This document shows, piece by piece, positions 54,407-63,326 of a stretch of DNA of 64,000 bases (position 1 is the stretch's first letter; each line of letters opens with the position of its first letter). The stretch spans positions 6,262,001 through 6,326,000 of the forward strand of contig NZ_CP104174.1 in assembly GCF_025200925.1 (NCBI RefSeq), given 5' to 3'. The DNA comes from Bradyrhizobium sp. CB1015. Lineage in GTDB: Bacteria; Pseudomonadota; Alphaproteobacteria; Rhizobiales; Xanthobacteraceae. The position numbers were made by a program, and so were the translations under genes. Under the pieces are notes generated by a model. It was not told the DNA's origin. It ran no database searches and saw only the letters and a program-made list of their open reading frames with translations.

Positions 54407-55246
54407 ATGAGTGAAACGGCTCAAATCGAGCGTCCCTCCCCCAGCATCGTGCCCGCGCCGCCCCTCCTCGCCGTGCGCAACATCGAGGTCGTCTACGACG
54501 ACGTCATCCTGGTGCTGCGCGGCCTCAGCCTCGACGTGCCCAAGGGCGCGATCGTGGCGCTGCTCGGGGCCAACGGCGCCGGCAAGTCGACGACGCTCAA
54601 GGCGATCTCGGGGCTGCTCAAGACCGAGGACGGCGAAGTCACGCGCGGCGAGATCCTGTTCGAGGGCGAGCGGATCAACGGCATCGATCCCGACAAGATC
54701 GTCCGCCGCGGCATCTTCCAGGTGATGGAGGGCCGGCGCATCGTCGCCGACATGACGTCGCTCGAGAATCTCAAGCTCGGCGCCTTCACCCGCAGAGACC
54801 GCGAGGTCGATGCCGACCTCGACATGGTCTTCGGCTACTTCCCGCGCTTGAAGGAGCGCACCGGCCTTGCCGGCTATCTCTCCGGCGGTGAGCAGCAGAT
54901 GCTCGCGATCGGCCGCGCGCTGATGGCGCGCCCGAAGATGATCCTGATGGACGAGCCCTCGATGGGCCTGTCGCCGCTGCTGGTGAAAGAGGTGTTCTCG
55001 ATCATTCAAAAGATCAACCGCGATCTCGGCGTCACCATCCTCCTGGTCGAGCAGAATGCGCGCGCTGCGCTCTCCGTGGCGAGGCACGGCTACATCATGG
55101 AGCAGGGCAAGGTCGTGCTCGACGGCAGCGCCGACGAATTGCGCGACAACGAGGACGTCAAGGAATTCTACCTCGGCGGCGCTGGCGACCAGCGCAAGAG
55201 CTTCAAGAACCTCAAGAGCTTCAAGCGGCGCAAGCGCTGGCTGTGA
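54407..55246 (+). CDS. livF: Liv-type ABC transporter, ATPase LivF (second system)
   Basis: A 279-aa ATPase: Walker A GANGAGKST, signature LSGGEQQM, Walker B ILMDEPSMGLSP and ILLVEQNARAAL. It is about 40 residues longer than its counterpart in the first system because of an N-terminal MSETAQIERPSPSIVPAPP tail and a basic C-terminal tail (DQRKSFKNLKSFKRRKRWL), a feature of CoA-ligase-linked Liv ATPases. It closes the transport part of the operon and meets the AGE-family gene tail to tail with 12 bp between. Confidence 0.9.
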   Translation: MSETAQIERPSPSIVPAPPLLAVRNIEVVYDDVILVLRGLSLDVPKGAIVALLGANGAGKSTTLKAISGLLKTEDGEVTRGEILFEGERINGIDPDKIVRRGIFQVMEGRRIVADMTSLENLKLGAFTRRDREVDADLDMVFGYFPRLKERTGLAGYLSGGEQQMLAIGRALMARPKMILMDEPSMGLSPLLVKEVFSIIQKINRDLGVTILLVEQNARAALSVARHGYIMEQGKVVLDGSADELRDNEDVKEFYLGGAGDQRKSFKNLKSFKRRKRWL

Positions 55247-55258
55247 TCCACAAAGAGC

Positions 55259-56401
55259 TTAGCCGAGTACCTGCTCCGCTTCCGTGACCGCGCAGAGAAC
55301 ATGATAGAACGACGACGCAGGAATGGTGTCGATCAGCGATTTGCCGTCGCGATCGAACTGGTCGTACCAGCCGCCCTTCACGGGATGGCTGAGATAGTGC
55401 CGTTCGAGCCGCACCAGCGCCGCGCGCGCCTCGTCCGCCGCACCCGCCTCGCCGGACTCGGCCTGCGCGATCCACGCCTTCGCGATCTCGGTCTGCGGCC
55501 ACAGCCGGCGCGTGCTGCGGCGGATGTTGCCGCTTGCGTCGCCCTCGTCGACGAGGCAGCCCGTGGTCTCGTCGCGATAGCGCAGCGAGGTCTCCAGCAA
55601 TTCCGCACGCCGCTGGCCGGTCGGGCAGCCTGTCATGCGTTCAAAACCCTTCAGCAGCCAGACCCATTCCGCCTGGTGGCCCGGCTCGACGCTGACCGGC
55701 TCGATCTTCGACCAGTCCTCCTCGAAATACTCCGACAAGACATGCTTCTGCTTGTCGTAGAGGTTGGCCAGGAACAGTGCGAAGAATTCGCCGGCACGGT
55801 TCTGGAACGACAGATCGTGGGTCGCGTCGAAACACGCGATCATCGCCTCGAACAGATGCATATGGGGGTTCTGCCGGCGCGGCAGCGAGACCGGAAGGCC
55901 CTCGTGAACGCCGCCATGCGGCGAGCGCAGATGGCCGTCGAGGAAGGCGAGCAGCGCATCGATCTCGGCGCGGACCTGCGCATCCTGATCGAGCGCATAG
56001 ACGCTGGCGAGCGCAAACAGGATGAAGGCGTGGTCATAGGCATCGCGCCGGGCATCCAGCACCGATCCGTCCGGGGTCAGCCGGTGCACATAGCCGGGCC
56101 GGCCGTCGGGCGCCTTCGCTTTGGCCAGCAGGTGCTCCAGCCCCTTCAGCGCAATGGCGCGCCCGTCGGGATACCAGCCCATCTGTGCCGCCTTCGCGTA
56201 GCACCAGATCTGGCGGGCCTGCACGAACACGCGCCGGGGCGCGGCCGCATCCGCCGCGCCGTCGCGGTGCAGCCTGTCGATGAAGCCGCCTGCGGCGTGA
56301 TCCCAGCCGACCGTCGACCACAGCGGCAGCGCCTCGTCGATCATACGGCGCTTCAGACGTGCGACGACGTTCGACGCCGCAATGATTCCTTCGTCCGCCA
56401 T
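55259..56401 (-). CDS. AGE-family epimerase/isomerase
   Basis: A 380-aa (alpha/alpha)6-barrel protein of the N-acylglucosamine 2-epimerase family. Family pieces: AAGGFIDRLHRDG, RVFVQARQIWCYA, EPGHQAEWVWLLKGFE (with an active-site histidine), RRLWPQTEIAKAW, and HPVKGGWYDQFDRDG near the end. Members interconvert free mannose/fructose/glucose or GlcNAc/ManNAc. No signal peptide. ATG 56401 was chosen because the preceding 20 codons are not part of the barrel. It lies on the opposite strand to its neighbours and is probably unrelated to the Liv operon. Confidence 0.85.
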   Translation of the reverse strand: MADEGIIAASNVVARLKRRMIDEALPLWSTVGWDHAAGGFIDRLHRDGAADAAAPRRVFVQARQIWCYAKAAQMGWYPDGRAIALKGLEHLLAKAKAPDGRPGYVHRLTPDGSVLDARRDAYDHAFILFALASVYALDQDAQVRAEIDALLAFLDGHLRSPHGGVHEGLPVSLPRRQNPHMHLFEAMIACFDATHDLSFQNRAGEFFALFLANLYDKQKHVLSEYFEEDWSKIEPVSVEPGHQAEWVWLLKGFERMTGCPTGQRRAELLETSLRYRDETTGCLVDEGDASGNIRRSTRRLWPQTEIAKAWIAQAESGEAGAADEARAALVRLERHYLSHPVKGGWYDQFDRDGKSLIDTIPASSFYHVLCAVTEAEQVLG

Positions 56402-56487
56402 CGGGTCCCTTTCAAGCCTCGCCAATGGCGGTCTGATAGCCATGCCGGGGGCGGTACGCAACGGATGCCAACACGGAAAGAACAGCC

Positions 56488-57711
56488 ATGACCGCCCATT
56501 ACGACGCCCGCGAGACGCGCGAGCAAGCCGCGCGCGAGGCCGACCTGTTCGTCCGCCTCCCGGAGGTGCTGCGAGCCGCGATGGCCGCCCCGGCCTATGC
56601 CGCGCGGCTCAAAGGCTTCGATCCCGCCGCCGTGACCTCCAGGGCGGCTCTGGCGGACCTACCGGTGTTGCGCAAGTCGGAACTGCCCGCCCTGCACAAG
56701 GCCTCTGCGCCCTTCGGAGGCTTCGTGGCGGGGTCCCCGAGCTCGTTCCCCCGCCTCTTCACCTCCCCCGGCCCGATTTTCGAGCCGGAAGGGCGGCAGG
56801 CCGATCCCTGGCGCGGCGCAAGGGCGCTGTTCGCAGCCGGGTTCCGTCCCGACGATATCGTCCTGAATACCTTCAGCTACCATCTCACCCCCGGCGGTTT
56901 CATCTTCGACGCGTCGGCGCGCGCGCTCGGCTGCGCTGTGATCCCGGCCGGCCCGGGCAACACAGAACAGCAATTCGAGCTGATCGAGGCCTACCGGCCG
57001 GTAGGCTACAGCGGCACGCCGGATTTCCTGAAGATCCTGCTCGATGCCGCGGCAAGCTCGGGGCGTGACGTTTCCTCGATCAAGCGCGCGCTGGTCTCGG
57101 GCGCTGCGTTCCCGCCCTCGCTCCAGGCCGAGATCAAGGGGCGCGGCATCGACGCCTACCAGGCCTTCGGCACCGCCGATCTCGGCCTCATCGCCTTCGA
57201 GACCGAGGCACGCGAAGGCATGGTGGTCAACGAGGACCTGATCCTGGAGATCGTCAAGCCCGGCACCGGAGTGCCGGTCGCGCCGGGCGACGTCGGCGAG
57301 ATCGTCGTGACCTCGCTCGACCCGCACCATCCCTGGATCCGGCTTGCGCTTGGCGACCTCACCGCCGCGCTGCCGGGCACCAGCCCCTGCGGTCGCACCA
57401 ACATGCGCATCAAGGGCTGGATGGGCCGCGCCGACCAGACCACCAAGATCAAAGGCATGTTCGTCCGTCCCGAGCAGATCGCCGAGATCGGCAAGCGCCA
57501 TTCCTCGCTCGGAAGACTACGCCTCGTCGTCACACGCCAGGAGGAGACCGACGCGATGACATTGAGGGCGGAAACGGCGGCCGCGAGCGAAGCGCTACGC
57601 GAGGAGATCGCCGGCACTTTGCGCGCCGTGACGAAGCTCGGCGGCAATGTCGAGCTGGTCAGCCCCGGCGTGCTGCCGAATGACGGCAAGGTGATCGCGG
57701 ACGAGCGCTAA
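56488..57711 (+). CDS. Phenylacetate-CoA-ligase-like ANL protein (PaaK family)
   Basis: A 407-aa PaaK-type adenylate-forming protein. The A5-like motif FGTADLGLIAFE, the hinge region GRADQTTKIKGMFVRPEQIAEI and the C-terminal small domain are clear. The P-loop that is normally SSGTTGxP is here FTSPGPIFEPEG, so it lacks the TTG core; such members exist but their activity is uncertain. It starts 86 bp downstream of the divergent AGE gene and continues the direction of the Liv operon. A role in CoA activation of an aromatic or other acid imported by the Liv system is inferred. Confidence 0.8.
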   Translation: MTAHYDARETREQAAREADLFVRLPEVLRAAMAAPAYAARLKGFDPAAVTSRAALADLPVLRKSELPALHKASAPFGGFVAGSPSSFPRLFTSPGPIFEPEGRQADPWRGARALFAAGFRPDDIVLNTFSYHLTPGGFIFDASARALGCAVIPAGPGNTEQQFELIEAYRPVGYSGTPDFLKILLDAAASSGRDVSSIKRALVSGAAFPPSLQAEIKGRGIDAYQAFGTADLGLIAFETEAREGMVVNEDLILEIVKPGTGVPVAPGDVGEIVVTSLDPHHPWIRLALGDLTAALPGTSPCGRTNMRIKGWMGRADQTTKIKGMFVRPEQIAEIGKRHSSLGRLRLVVTRQEETDAMTLRAETAAASEALREEIAGTLRAVTKLGGNVELVSPGVLPNDGKVIADER

Positions 57712-57730
57712 AGGCCCCCAACCCCAATGC

Positions 57731-57901
57731 GAACAGGGAATTCTACAGGGAAACCCTGTGGCGCAGCAGCGCGATTCGCGCCAAAAATAGTGCAACTCAC
57801 TGAAGTTCTTATTGTTTTTGAGTTGGCACGGCACACCGATACAGGGTATGTCCCGCTACCGAACAGGGAATTGGGCTCGACCAAACCGGGAAATCCTGCG
57901 G
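57731..57901. repeat. GAACAGGGAATT repeats at the island border
   Basis: GAACAGGGAATT occurs at 57731-57742 and again at 57861-57872. CAGGGAAACCCTG (57746-57758) is a small palindrome and ACAGGGTA is at 57841. The text is AT-richer than the genes beside it, and I recall similar ACAGGGAATT strings in Bradyrhizobium intergenic regions. The gap 57712-58017 holds no gene I can support. Confidence 0.55.
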
Positions 57902-58017
57902 GGCCGCCCATCGCGTTGGCACCTTCGTGCAGTCGAGAGCGTTAACCTTCCGTTACTTACTGGTTCTCCTCACCGCCACATCCATCCGGCAATCACTGCA
58001 CTAATAATTGGGGGCTT

Positions 58018-58650
58018 ATGATGGAATACGAGATTGCGCCTGCGAGCTATCAACCTTATCAATCCAAATGGATCTTCCGTCTGGCCGAGGCTGCGGAATG
58101 GCTGGCAAACGCGACCGGCATTTCACTCGAGCAGGCCAAATCGGATATCTGCCGCGCCCTCTCGGACGGTGTCATCGACTTCCTTGCCGAATTGGCGTGC
58201 CATGCAGCCAGGAGCCAGCGCTCCGACTCCAAGGCCGGTCCCGCCAATCTTGAAATTCCGAGAATGCTAAAATCTGAGGATTTCGACTGGGAGCAGTCGC
58301 GCCCCCGGTCGCCCTGGTGGCTCCATGCTTTGCACCGTCATGAGCACGGTCTATGGCATCTGGCATCAATCGAGCTCTCAAGACCTGATCTTAAGAAGGC
58401 TCTATTGGCCGTGGCGGCGACCAACAATGTGCGCAGCAAGCACGACCAGCGCACAAGGCAGCGCGTACGCCCGCACCGCGAGGCCGCCGACCGCGCCATT
58501 ATCGCCCTCTGGCCCGATGGCGTACCTTCGCCGCTCCTTTTGCCCAACAAACGACTGGTCGACCGCGTCGGCCAATGGCTGAAAGAGCAGAATATCAAGA
58601 TCGCTATTTCGTCTGATACAATTTTGAGAGCCGCCGGCAGCCGCAAGTAA
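58018..58650 (+). CDS. Hypothetical accessory protein
   Basis: A 210-aa protein with no named family. The N-terminal 60 residues (SKWIFRLAEAAEWLANATGISLEQAKSDICRALSDGVIDFLAEL) look like a helical module found in accessory genes. The C-terminal AIIALWPDGVPSPLLLPNKRLVDRVGQWLKEQNIKIAISSDTILRAAG resembles a DNA-binding-like module that I know from small proteins of rhizobial accessory regions. Lower GC than the Liv genes. It opens the island; starts at 58018 and 58021 are tandem ATGs. Confidence 0.65.
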   Translation: MMEYEIAPASYQPYQSKWIFRLAEAAEWLANATGISLEQAKSDICRALSDGVIDFLAELACHAARSQRSDSKAGPANLEIPRMLKSEDFDWEQSRPRSPWWLHALHRHEHGLWHLASIELSRPDLKKALLAVAATNNVRSKHDQRTRQRVRPHREAADRAIIALWPDGVPSPLLLPNKRLVDRVGQWLKEQNIKIAISSDTILRAAGSRK

Positions 58651-59006
58651 GGCATCGGGTTTTGCTCTGTTGCTGCTCGATGCGCTTCCCCCGCTAGCGG
58701 GTAGCCAACCGGCGCCCGTAATCCGGACCTCCGGTCGGCCGTCGCTCGATCAGAACCGTTAGCTGACGCGATCCACCAAAGCGCGGCAGCGCTCCGGCAA
58801 TCGGCGTTGGATCGCTGAGCGAACCAGGCGGCGAATGCGCCGAGCGCGTCCGCAAGCTGCCCGTCCGCCTCTCGCAGCATCACTTCCGTCAGCCAATGCG
58901 CAGCGGCAACTACGGCAGCAACGGCATTGCCTTAGCTGCTCCACGACAACTGCCTGTCGTCGGCCTTATCCTCGCGCAAATCAAATTGCGACGAGTGGAG
59001 AGACTG
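58651..59006. other. Gap upstream of the methyltransferase gene
   Basis: 356 bp without a convincing gene. A minus-strand frame over 58735-58883 reads through the region but also runs across the preceding gene and shows no family. GGAG at 58997-59000 is the ribosome binding site of the methyltransferase gene. No tRNA, integrase or attachment-site duplication is seen. Confidence 0.4.
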
Positions 59007-60341
59007 ATGACAACAGCAAAAGAACTTAAGCGGCAAGCGCCGGACATTTTTCGTGAGCTACAGATCTTCAGCAAGCCGCTCGACGAGCTAAAGCCGCCGC
59101 GGGGACGCGACATTCGCCGCCATCCGCCGGTACAAATCCAAAAACTCGTGGAGTGCCTGCAAGCTTACGGGCCCGTAAGGCCGATCATCATCGGTCGAGA
59201 CGACCGCGTAATCGACGGCTGGGCCTTGGCGCTCGCCGCAAAACAACTCGGCTATCGCGACTTTCCGGTCTCTGACATCTCCGATCTATCCGAGGCCAAA
59301 CAGCGCGGACTCAGGGTGTCACTCAACAAGATGCCAGAATATGCTGAATGGAATGACGGAGAGCTAAAGCTTGAGATCGAGGAGATTTTCGCACTCGATT
59401 CGAATGTCACGCTCGGCTTCGAGGTCGGAGAACTCGATGCCATGCTGGACGATGGTGGGCTCGACCAGGAGGACCAGCTTCCGCCAGTGGACGAGCAGGC
59501 TGCTGCCCTGTGTCAGGTCGGTGACCAGTTCGTTTGCGGCAACCAGATTATTCAAGTGGGCGACGCGCTCAAATTCGACAATTATACCAAACTCCTTGAA
59601 GCCGACAGAGTCGGCATGACGTTCATGGATCCGCCCTACAATGTGCCGATCAACGGCCATGTGACGCGATCGAACGCTACTGCGCACCATGACTTCCCCA
59701 TGGGAAATGGCGAGTTCTCATCCGGTGAGTTTCAAGCCTTCCTGGAAACCTCTTTGGGCCACGTGGCGAAGCTCTCCCGTGACGGCTCCATGCATTACGT
59801 TTGCATGGATTGGCGTCATCAACGCGAGCTACTTGCCGCTGGAGATTCCGTGTTTACCGAGCTCAAGAACGTCTGCGTCTGGAACAAGAGTATTGCTGGT
59901 ATGGGCTCGTTGTACCGGTCGCAACACGAGTTCATCTTCGTCTACAAATTCGGCACCGCGCCGCACGTCAACAACATTGCGCTCGGCCGTCATGGGCGCA
60001 ACCGCACCAACGTCTGGAATTACGTGAGCCAGAGCGCACTGAGCCGGACGTCGAAAAGCAAGCCGTCCCTGCATCCCACCGTCAAGCCGGTCGCCATGGT
60101 CGCCGACGCCATCCGCGATTGCTCCAATCCGGGCGACATCATTTTGGATCCGTTTGGCGGCGCTGGCACCACGATGATTGCCGCTGAAAAGACCGGCCGT
60201 CGCGCGCGCCTGCTCGAACTCAATCCGCGCTATGTCGACGTGGCGATCCAACGCTGGCAGCGCCTGACCGGCAAGACGGCCTATCACGCCGAGACCGGCC
60301 GGCCCTTTTCGGCCGGCGCCGCAGCAGCACATTCAAAGTGA
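59007..60341 (+). CDS. ParB-like nuclease domain / DNA methyltransferase (beta class)
   Basis: A 444-aa fusion. Residues about 20-130 form a ParB/Sulfiredoxin-like domain (PLDELKPPRGRDIRRHPPVQIQKLVECLQAYGPVRPIIIGRDDRVIDGWALALAAKQLGY). Residues 165-430 are an N6-adenine or N4-cytosine methyltransferase. The catalytic DPPY is at 208-211 and the SAM-binding FGGAGTTMIA near 387, and this order is that of the beta class (Dam-like phage enzymes). Such fusions are common in prophages, usually near the terminase, and protect or mark phage DNA. The start at 59007 follows GGAG and removes a 37-codon unrelated lead. Confidence 0.88.
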   Translation: MTTAKELKRQAPDIFRELQIFSKPLDELKPPRGRDIRRHPPVQIQKLVECLQAYGPVRPIIIGRDDRVIDGWALALAAKQLGYRDFPVSDISDLSEAKQRGLRVSLNKMPEYAEWNDGELKLEIEEIFALDSNVTLGFEVGELDAMLDDGGLDQEDQLPPVDEQAAALCQVGDQFVCGNQIIQVGDALKFDNYTKLLEADRVGMTFMDPPYNVPINGHVTRSNATAHHDFPMGNGEFSSGEFQAFLETSLGHVAKLSRDGSMHYVCMDWRHQRELLAAGDSVFTELKNVCVWNKSIAGMGSLYRSQHEFIFVYKFGTAPHVNNIALGRHGRNRTNVWNYVSQSALSRTSKSKPSLHPTVKPVAMVADAIRDCSNPGDIILDPFGGAGTTMIAAEKTGRRARLLELNPRYVDVAIQRWQRLTGKTAYHAETGRPFSAGAAAAHSK

Positions 60342-60358
60342 CAGGCTAGAGACGCACC

Positions 60359-60799
60359 ATGGTCGAGCGCATACGTCCAAACCCGGACAAGAAGATGGGC
60401 ACCACTGAAGCGGACGGCACCGAGGTCGGCTCCCGCGGGGCATCAACCGGCGCGGTGGGCTACGGCAACCCGCCCAAACATTCCCAATTCAAACCGGGGC
60501 AATCCGGTAATCCCAAGGGCCGCCCAAAGGGCAGCCGTAATTTCAAGACCGATCTCCGCGAGACGCTGCAGAGTCCGGTAAACGTAACCCAACATGGACG
60601 CGAAAAAAGAATCACCACCCAGCGCGCCACTCTGGAAATGTTGCGCGCTAAGGCGCTCAGGGGAGACCAGCGCGCGCTGGAACAGCTGATCCGTCTCTTG
60701 GAAAAATACGACGAACCAGAAGCGAGGATCGATGCGCCCCTGGGCACAAGCGACCAGGCCATTCTCGACGCCTATGTCCGACGTAGCTGCGAGGTTTAG
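60359..60799 (+). CDS. DUF5681-domain protein, likely terminase-associated
   Basis: A 146-aa protein with the DUF5681 core GYGNPPKHSQFKPGQSGNPKGRPKGSRN at residues 38-65, followed by a helical part TDLRETLQSPVNVTQHGREKRITTQRATLEMLRAKALRGDQRALEQLIRLLEKY. DUF5681 proteins are usually encoded beside large terminases in prophage-like islands, and a DNA-binding or small-terminase-like role has been suggested by that position. It lies 17 bp after the methyltransferase and 5 bp before the terminase. Confidence 0.8.
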   Translation: MVERIRPNPDKKMGTTEADGTEVGSRGASTGAVGYGNPPKHSQFKPGQSGNPKGRPKGSRNFKTDLRETLQSPVNVTQHGREKRITTQRATLEMLRAKALRGDQRALEQLIRLLEKYDEPEARIDAPLGTSDQAILDAYVRRSCEV

Positions 60800-60804
60800 A
60801 AATC

Positions 60805-62224
60805 ATGGACGCGAAGATTTTCTCGGCGTTACTGCGCGCGGATTTCCACTCATTCGTCTGGAAATGCTTCAACACCATCGCGCCTGACGCGACCTATATC
60901 GACAATTGGCATATCGAGTCCCTAGCCTACCACCTCATGCAGGTGCAGGAAGGCAAAATCCAGCGCCTGCTCGTCAACATGCCGCCGCGGGCGCTGAAAT
61001 CGATTTGTGTGTCAGTGGCCTATGTCGCGTGGCTACTCGGCCACGATCCGCGTCGCCGGATCATCGTGGTCAGTTATTCCAACGAGCTGGCCCTTGAGCT
61101 GCACCGGCAATTCAAGATGGTCATCGACTCCGAGTGGTACCAACGGGCCTTTCCAGCCATGCGGCTGGCCAAGGACACCGGCCTTGAGGCAGTGACGACG
61201 CTGGGCGGTTGTCGCTACGCCACCTCGGTCGAGGGCACATTGACCGGCCGGGGTGCCAACCTCATTATCATTGACGACCCGCACAAGGCGGATGAGGCCC
61301 TTTCGCCGAAAGCGCGAGCCAAGATCATCAATTGGTACCAAGGCACATTGGTGTCGCGTTTGGACGACAAACAATCGGGCCAGATTATCGTCGTCATGCA
61401 ACGCTTGCACCCCGACGATCTGTCCGGCCACTTGCTCCTGACCGAAAACTGGTGCCACCTCAATTTGCCGGCCATCGCAACGGAGGATTGCGCCATCCCG
61501 CTCGGACCGGGCCGGGTCAAGCACTGGCGCTGCGGCGAGCCGCTCCAGCCCAAACGAGAGGATTCCGAGCTTCTCGAATCCATCAAGCGCGAGATCGGCA
61601 GTCAGAGATTTGCGGCGCAATACCAGCAGCAGCCAGTTCCGGACGGCGGCAATGCCCTCAAACGTGAATGGTTCCTAACCTATGAGCAGTGCCCGATGCA
61701 ACAGCCTGGCGACCGCATCGTTCAGAGCTGGGATGTGGCGGCCGCGATTGGCGATAGCAACGACTATTCCGATCTGGCTGAAGCGTAAGGCCAGATATTA
61801 TCTGCTCGACGTCTTTCGCGCCCGCCTTGCCTACCCCGACCTGCGCCGCAAAATCCCCGAGCTGGCGCGCGAGTTTGGCGCCGATACGATCCTGATCGAG
61901 AGGGCTGGATTTGGTCTTTCGCTGTTGCAGGATCTCCGGACCGATCCACCGCACGGCATGCCCCAGCCGATCGGCATCGTGCCCAAGGGCGACAAACAGG
62001 ACCGGCTCGCGGCGCAGTCGGCGAAGATCGAGGCGGGCCAGGTTTTGCTCCCGGGCGAGGCGCCGTGGCTGGCGGATTTTCTCCACGAGGCCCTCGCCTT
62101 CCCCAACGGCCGGCACGATGATCAGGTCGATAGCCTCAGCCAATTTCTCTATTGGGTCTCGGATCCATGGTCGGAGCCGGCGATTGAGGTCGGGCTGCCA
62201 ATCTTTGGCGGTCCCGACGATTGA
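60805..62224 (+). pseudogene. Large terminase subunit, frameshifted
   Basis: The ATPase half (60805-61788, 327 aa) carries a Walker A-like VNMPPRALKS and Walker B LIIIDDPHKADEA, and runs to SWDVAAAIGDSNDYS before entering a wrong frame and stopping. The nuclease half resumes one base over from about 61770 (IWLKRKARYYLLDVFRARLAYPDLRRKI..) and continues to 62224, with GRHDDQVDSLSQFLYWV near the end, the usual RNase H-like nuclease tail. Relatives read NDYSVCTxW there, so about eight bases appear to be missing. DNA packaging by this element is therefore probably lost. Confidence 0.85.
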
Positions 62225-62286
62225 AGATCACGAGCTCAGCATCGGATGCGACCAGCCCTTGGCTCATGGACACACAGTGTGTTTCG

Positions 62287-62856
62287 TCACGCCTCGATGT
62301 CGATCGTCGCCTCATAGCGTCGCAATTGGATACGGCCGGAGCTGTTTAAACCAACAAGCCGCTGCGCGCATTTCAGCTGCCGCCGAACCAACGGAACGAG
62401 AGCGGTTTCGATCGCCGCGGCGTCCGGCACGGCCATGGCGAAATCAAATTCCTCGTTGTGAATCAGAAAACGTCGTCCCAGCGACTCAAGACCAACCACC
62501 ACGAAGCCATAGCGCAGATAAGGATAGATGGCCTTGTGTTTGGCCGCCTTGGCCGAATACAGGAGCACATCGTGGGAGCTGAACGAAGTCGCCTTGAGTT
62601 CGATCACGACCAGCGGCACCATTTGCTTGAGTGACCCGCATGGCTTCGAAATCAGAATGTCGGTTTGAAACGCGTACTGTCCGCGCGTCGGACTGTCGCC
62701 ATGGCGGTGGCTGACCTCGCCAGAGGGAGCAACCTCGATCTTGTAGAGCAGGTTCTGGCCGAGCTCGATGCGGCAATTGGGCAGGTGCAATGCCAGGCTG
62801 GTTTGCACCCGCAAGGCGGCCCGTCGCTCGGCCGCTTCCTTGTTCTCTGATGCCAT
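62287..62856 (-). CDS. PD-(D/E)XK nuclease-like protein
   Basis: A 189-aa protein with the acidic residue at TDILIS (Asp66) and IELKAT (Glu86, Lys88) in the D-x(n)-ExK arrangement of PD-(D/E)XK nucleases, followed by a helix and strand (SSHDVLLYSAKAAKHKAIYPYLRYGFVVVG). This fits a restriction-endonuclease-like fold; target recognition parts are not visible. The start at 62856 has GGGGG six bases upstream; two further ATGs at 62862 and 62889 are in frame. It is divergent from the XRE regulator, an arrangement seen in controller-protein-regulated restriction systems. Confidence 0.65.
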   Translation of the reverse strand: MASENKEAAERRAALRVQTSLALHLPNCRIELGQNLLYKIEVAPSGEVSHRHGDSPTRGQYAFQTDILISKPCGSLKQMVPLVVIELKATSFSSHDVLLYSAKAAKHKAIYPYLRYGFVVVGLESLGRRFLIHNEEFDFAMAVPDAAAIETALVPLVRRQLKCAQRLVGLNSSGRIQLRRYEATIDIEA

Positions 62857-62897
62857 GCCCATCCCCCGTGGAGTGCCTTGGTCAGGCACAACGCTAC

Positions 62898-62932
62898 TAT
62901 CCTTTTTTGGGATAATCCAATCTTGGGATCAA
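62898..62932. promoter_or_regulatory. Operator-like region between nuclease-like gene and XRE gene
   Basis: TATCC (62898-62902) and GGATA (62910-62914) face each other, GGATAATCC (62910-62918) is itself symmetric, and TTGGGAT occurs twice (62907-62913 and 62923-62929). This dense AT-rich cluster between two divergent starts is a natural site for the XRE protein. Confidence 0.4.
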
Positions 62933-62965
62933 ATTGCCTGCCGCCCAGTCCCAGCCCCGGCGGCC

Positions 62966-63226
62966 ATGCAAAAATCCCTCAGATCCGCGCAACATGCCCG
63001 CCTGATCGAACTTCTTGTCGCAGCGCGACAGAAGGCCGGCATCCGCCAGCATGCTTCGGCCAAGAAGCTCGGCCGGCCGCAATCGTTCATCGCCAAATAC
63101 GAGGGCGGTGAACGGCGGATCGACATCGTGGAATTTGTCGCCATCGCCCAAGCGCTGGGCATTGATCCCGTGAAGCTGTTCCGGGACTTTCTGTCGGCAA
63201 AAGCGCGTGGTTCACCGCCCAAGTAA
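62966..63226 (+). CDS. XRE-family small regulator (controller-like)
   Basis: An 86-aa protein made up of one helix-turn-helix domain (RLIELLVAARQKAGIRQHASAKKLGRPQSFIAKYEGGERRIDIVEFVAIAQALGIDP). This is the size and architecture of restriction-modification controller (C) proteins, and equally of small phage repressors. ATG 62966 follows GGCGG. It is divergent from the nuclease-like gene with about 110 bp between. Confidence 0.88.
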   Translation: MQKSLRSAQHARLIELLVAARQKAGIRQHASAKKLGRPQSFIAKYEGGERRIDIVEFVAIAQALGIDPVKLFRDFLSAKARGSPPK

Positions 63227-63326
63227 ACCCAGGCGCTAAGCCCATCAACCCTTCGGTGCGCGGTCGAGGAGCGTTGCCGCAGCCATCGGGGGGCCAATTT
63301 CCAGAACGAAGCCAGCTGGCCTTGCC

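Noticed and set aside
57825..57850. Sigma-54 promoter (TTGGCAC present)
   Set aside because: The -24-like half is there, but the -12 element (TTGC) is missing at the right spacing.
58338..58883. Minus-strand frame of 181 codons
   Set aside because: More than half lies antisense to a better supported gene and the rest has no family signature.
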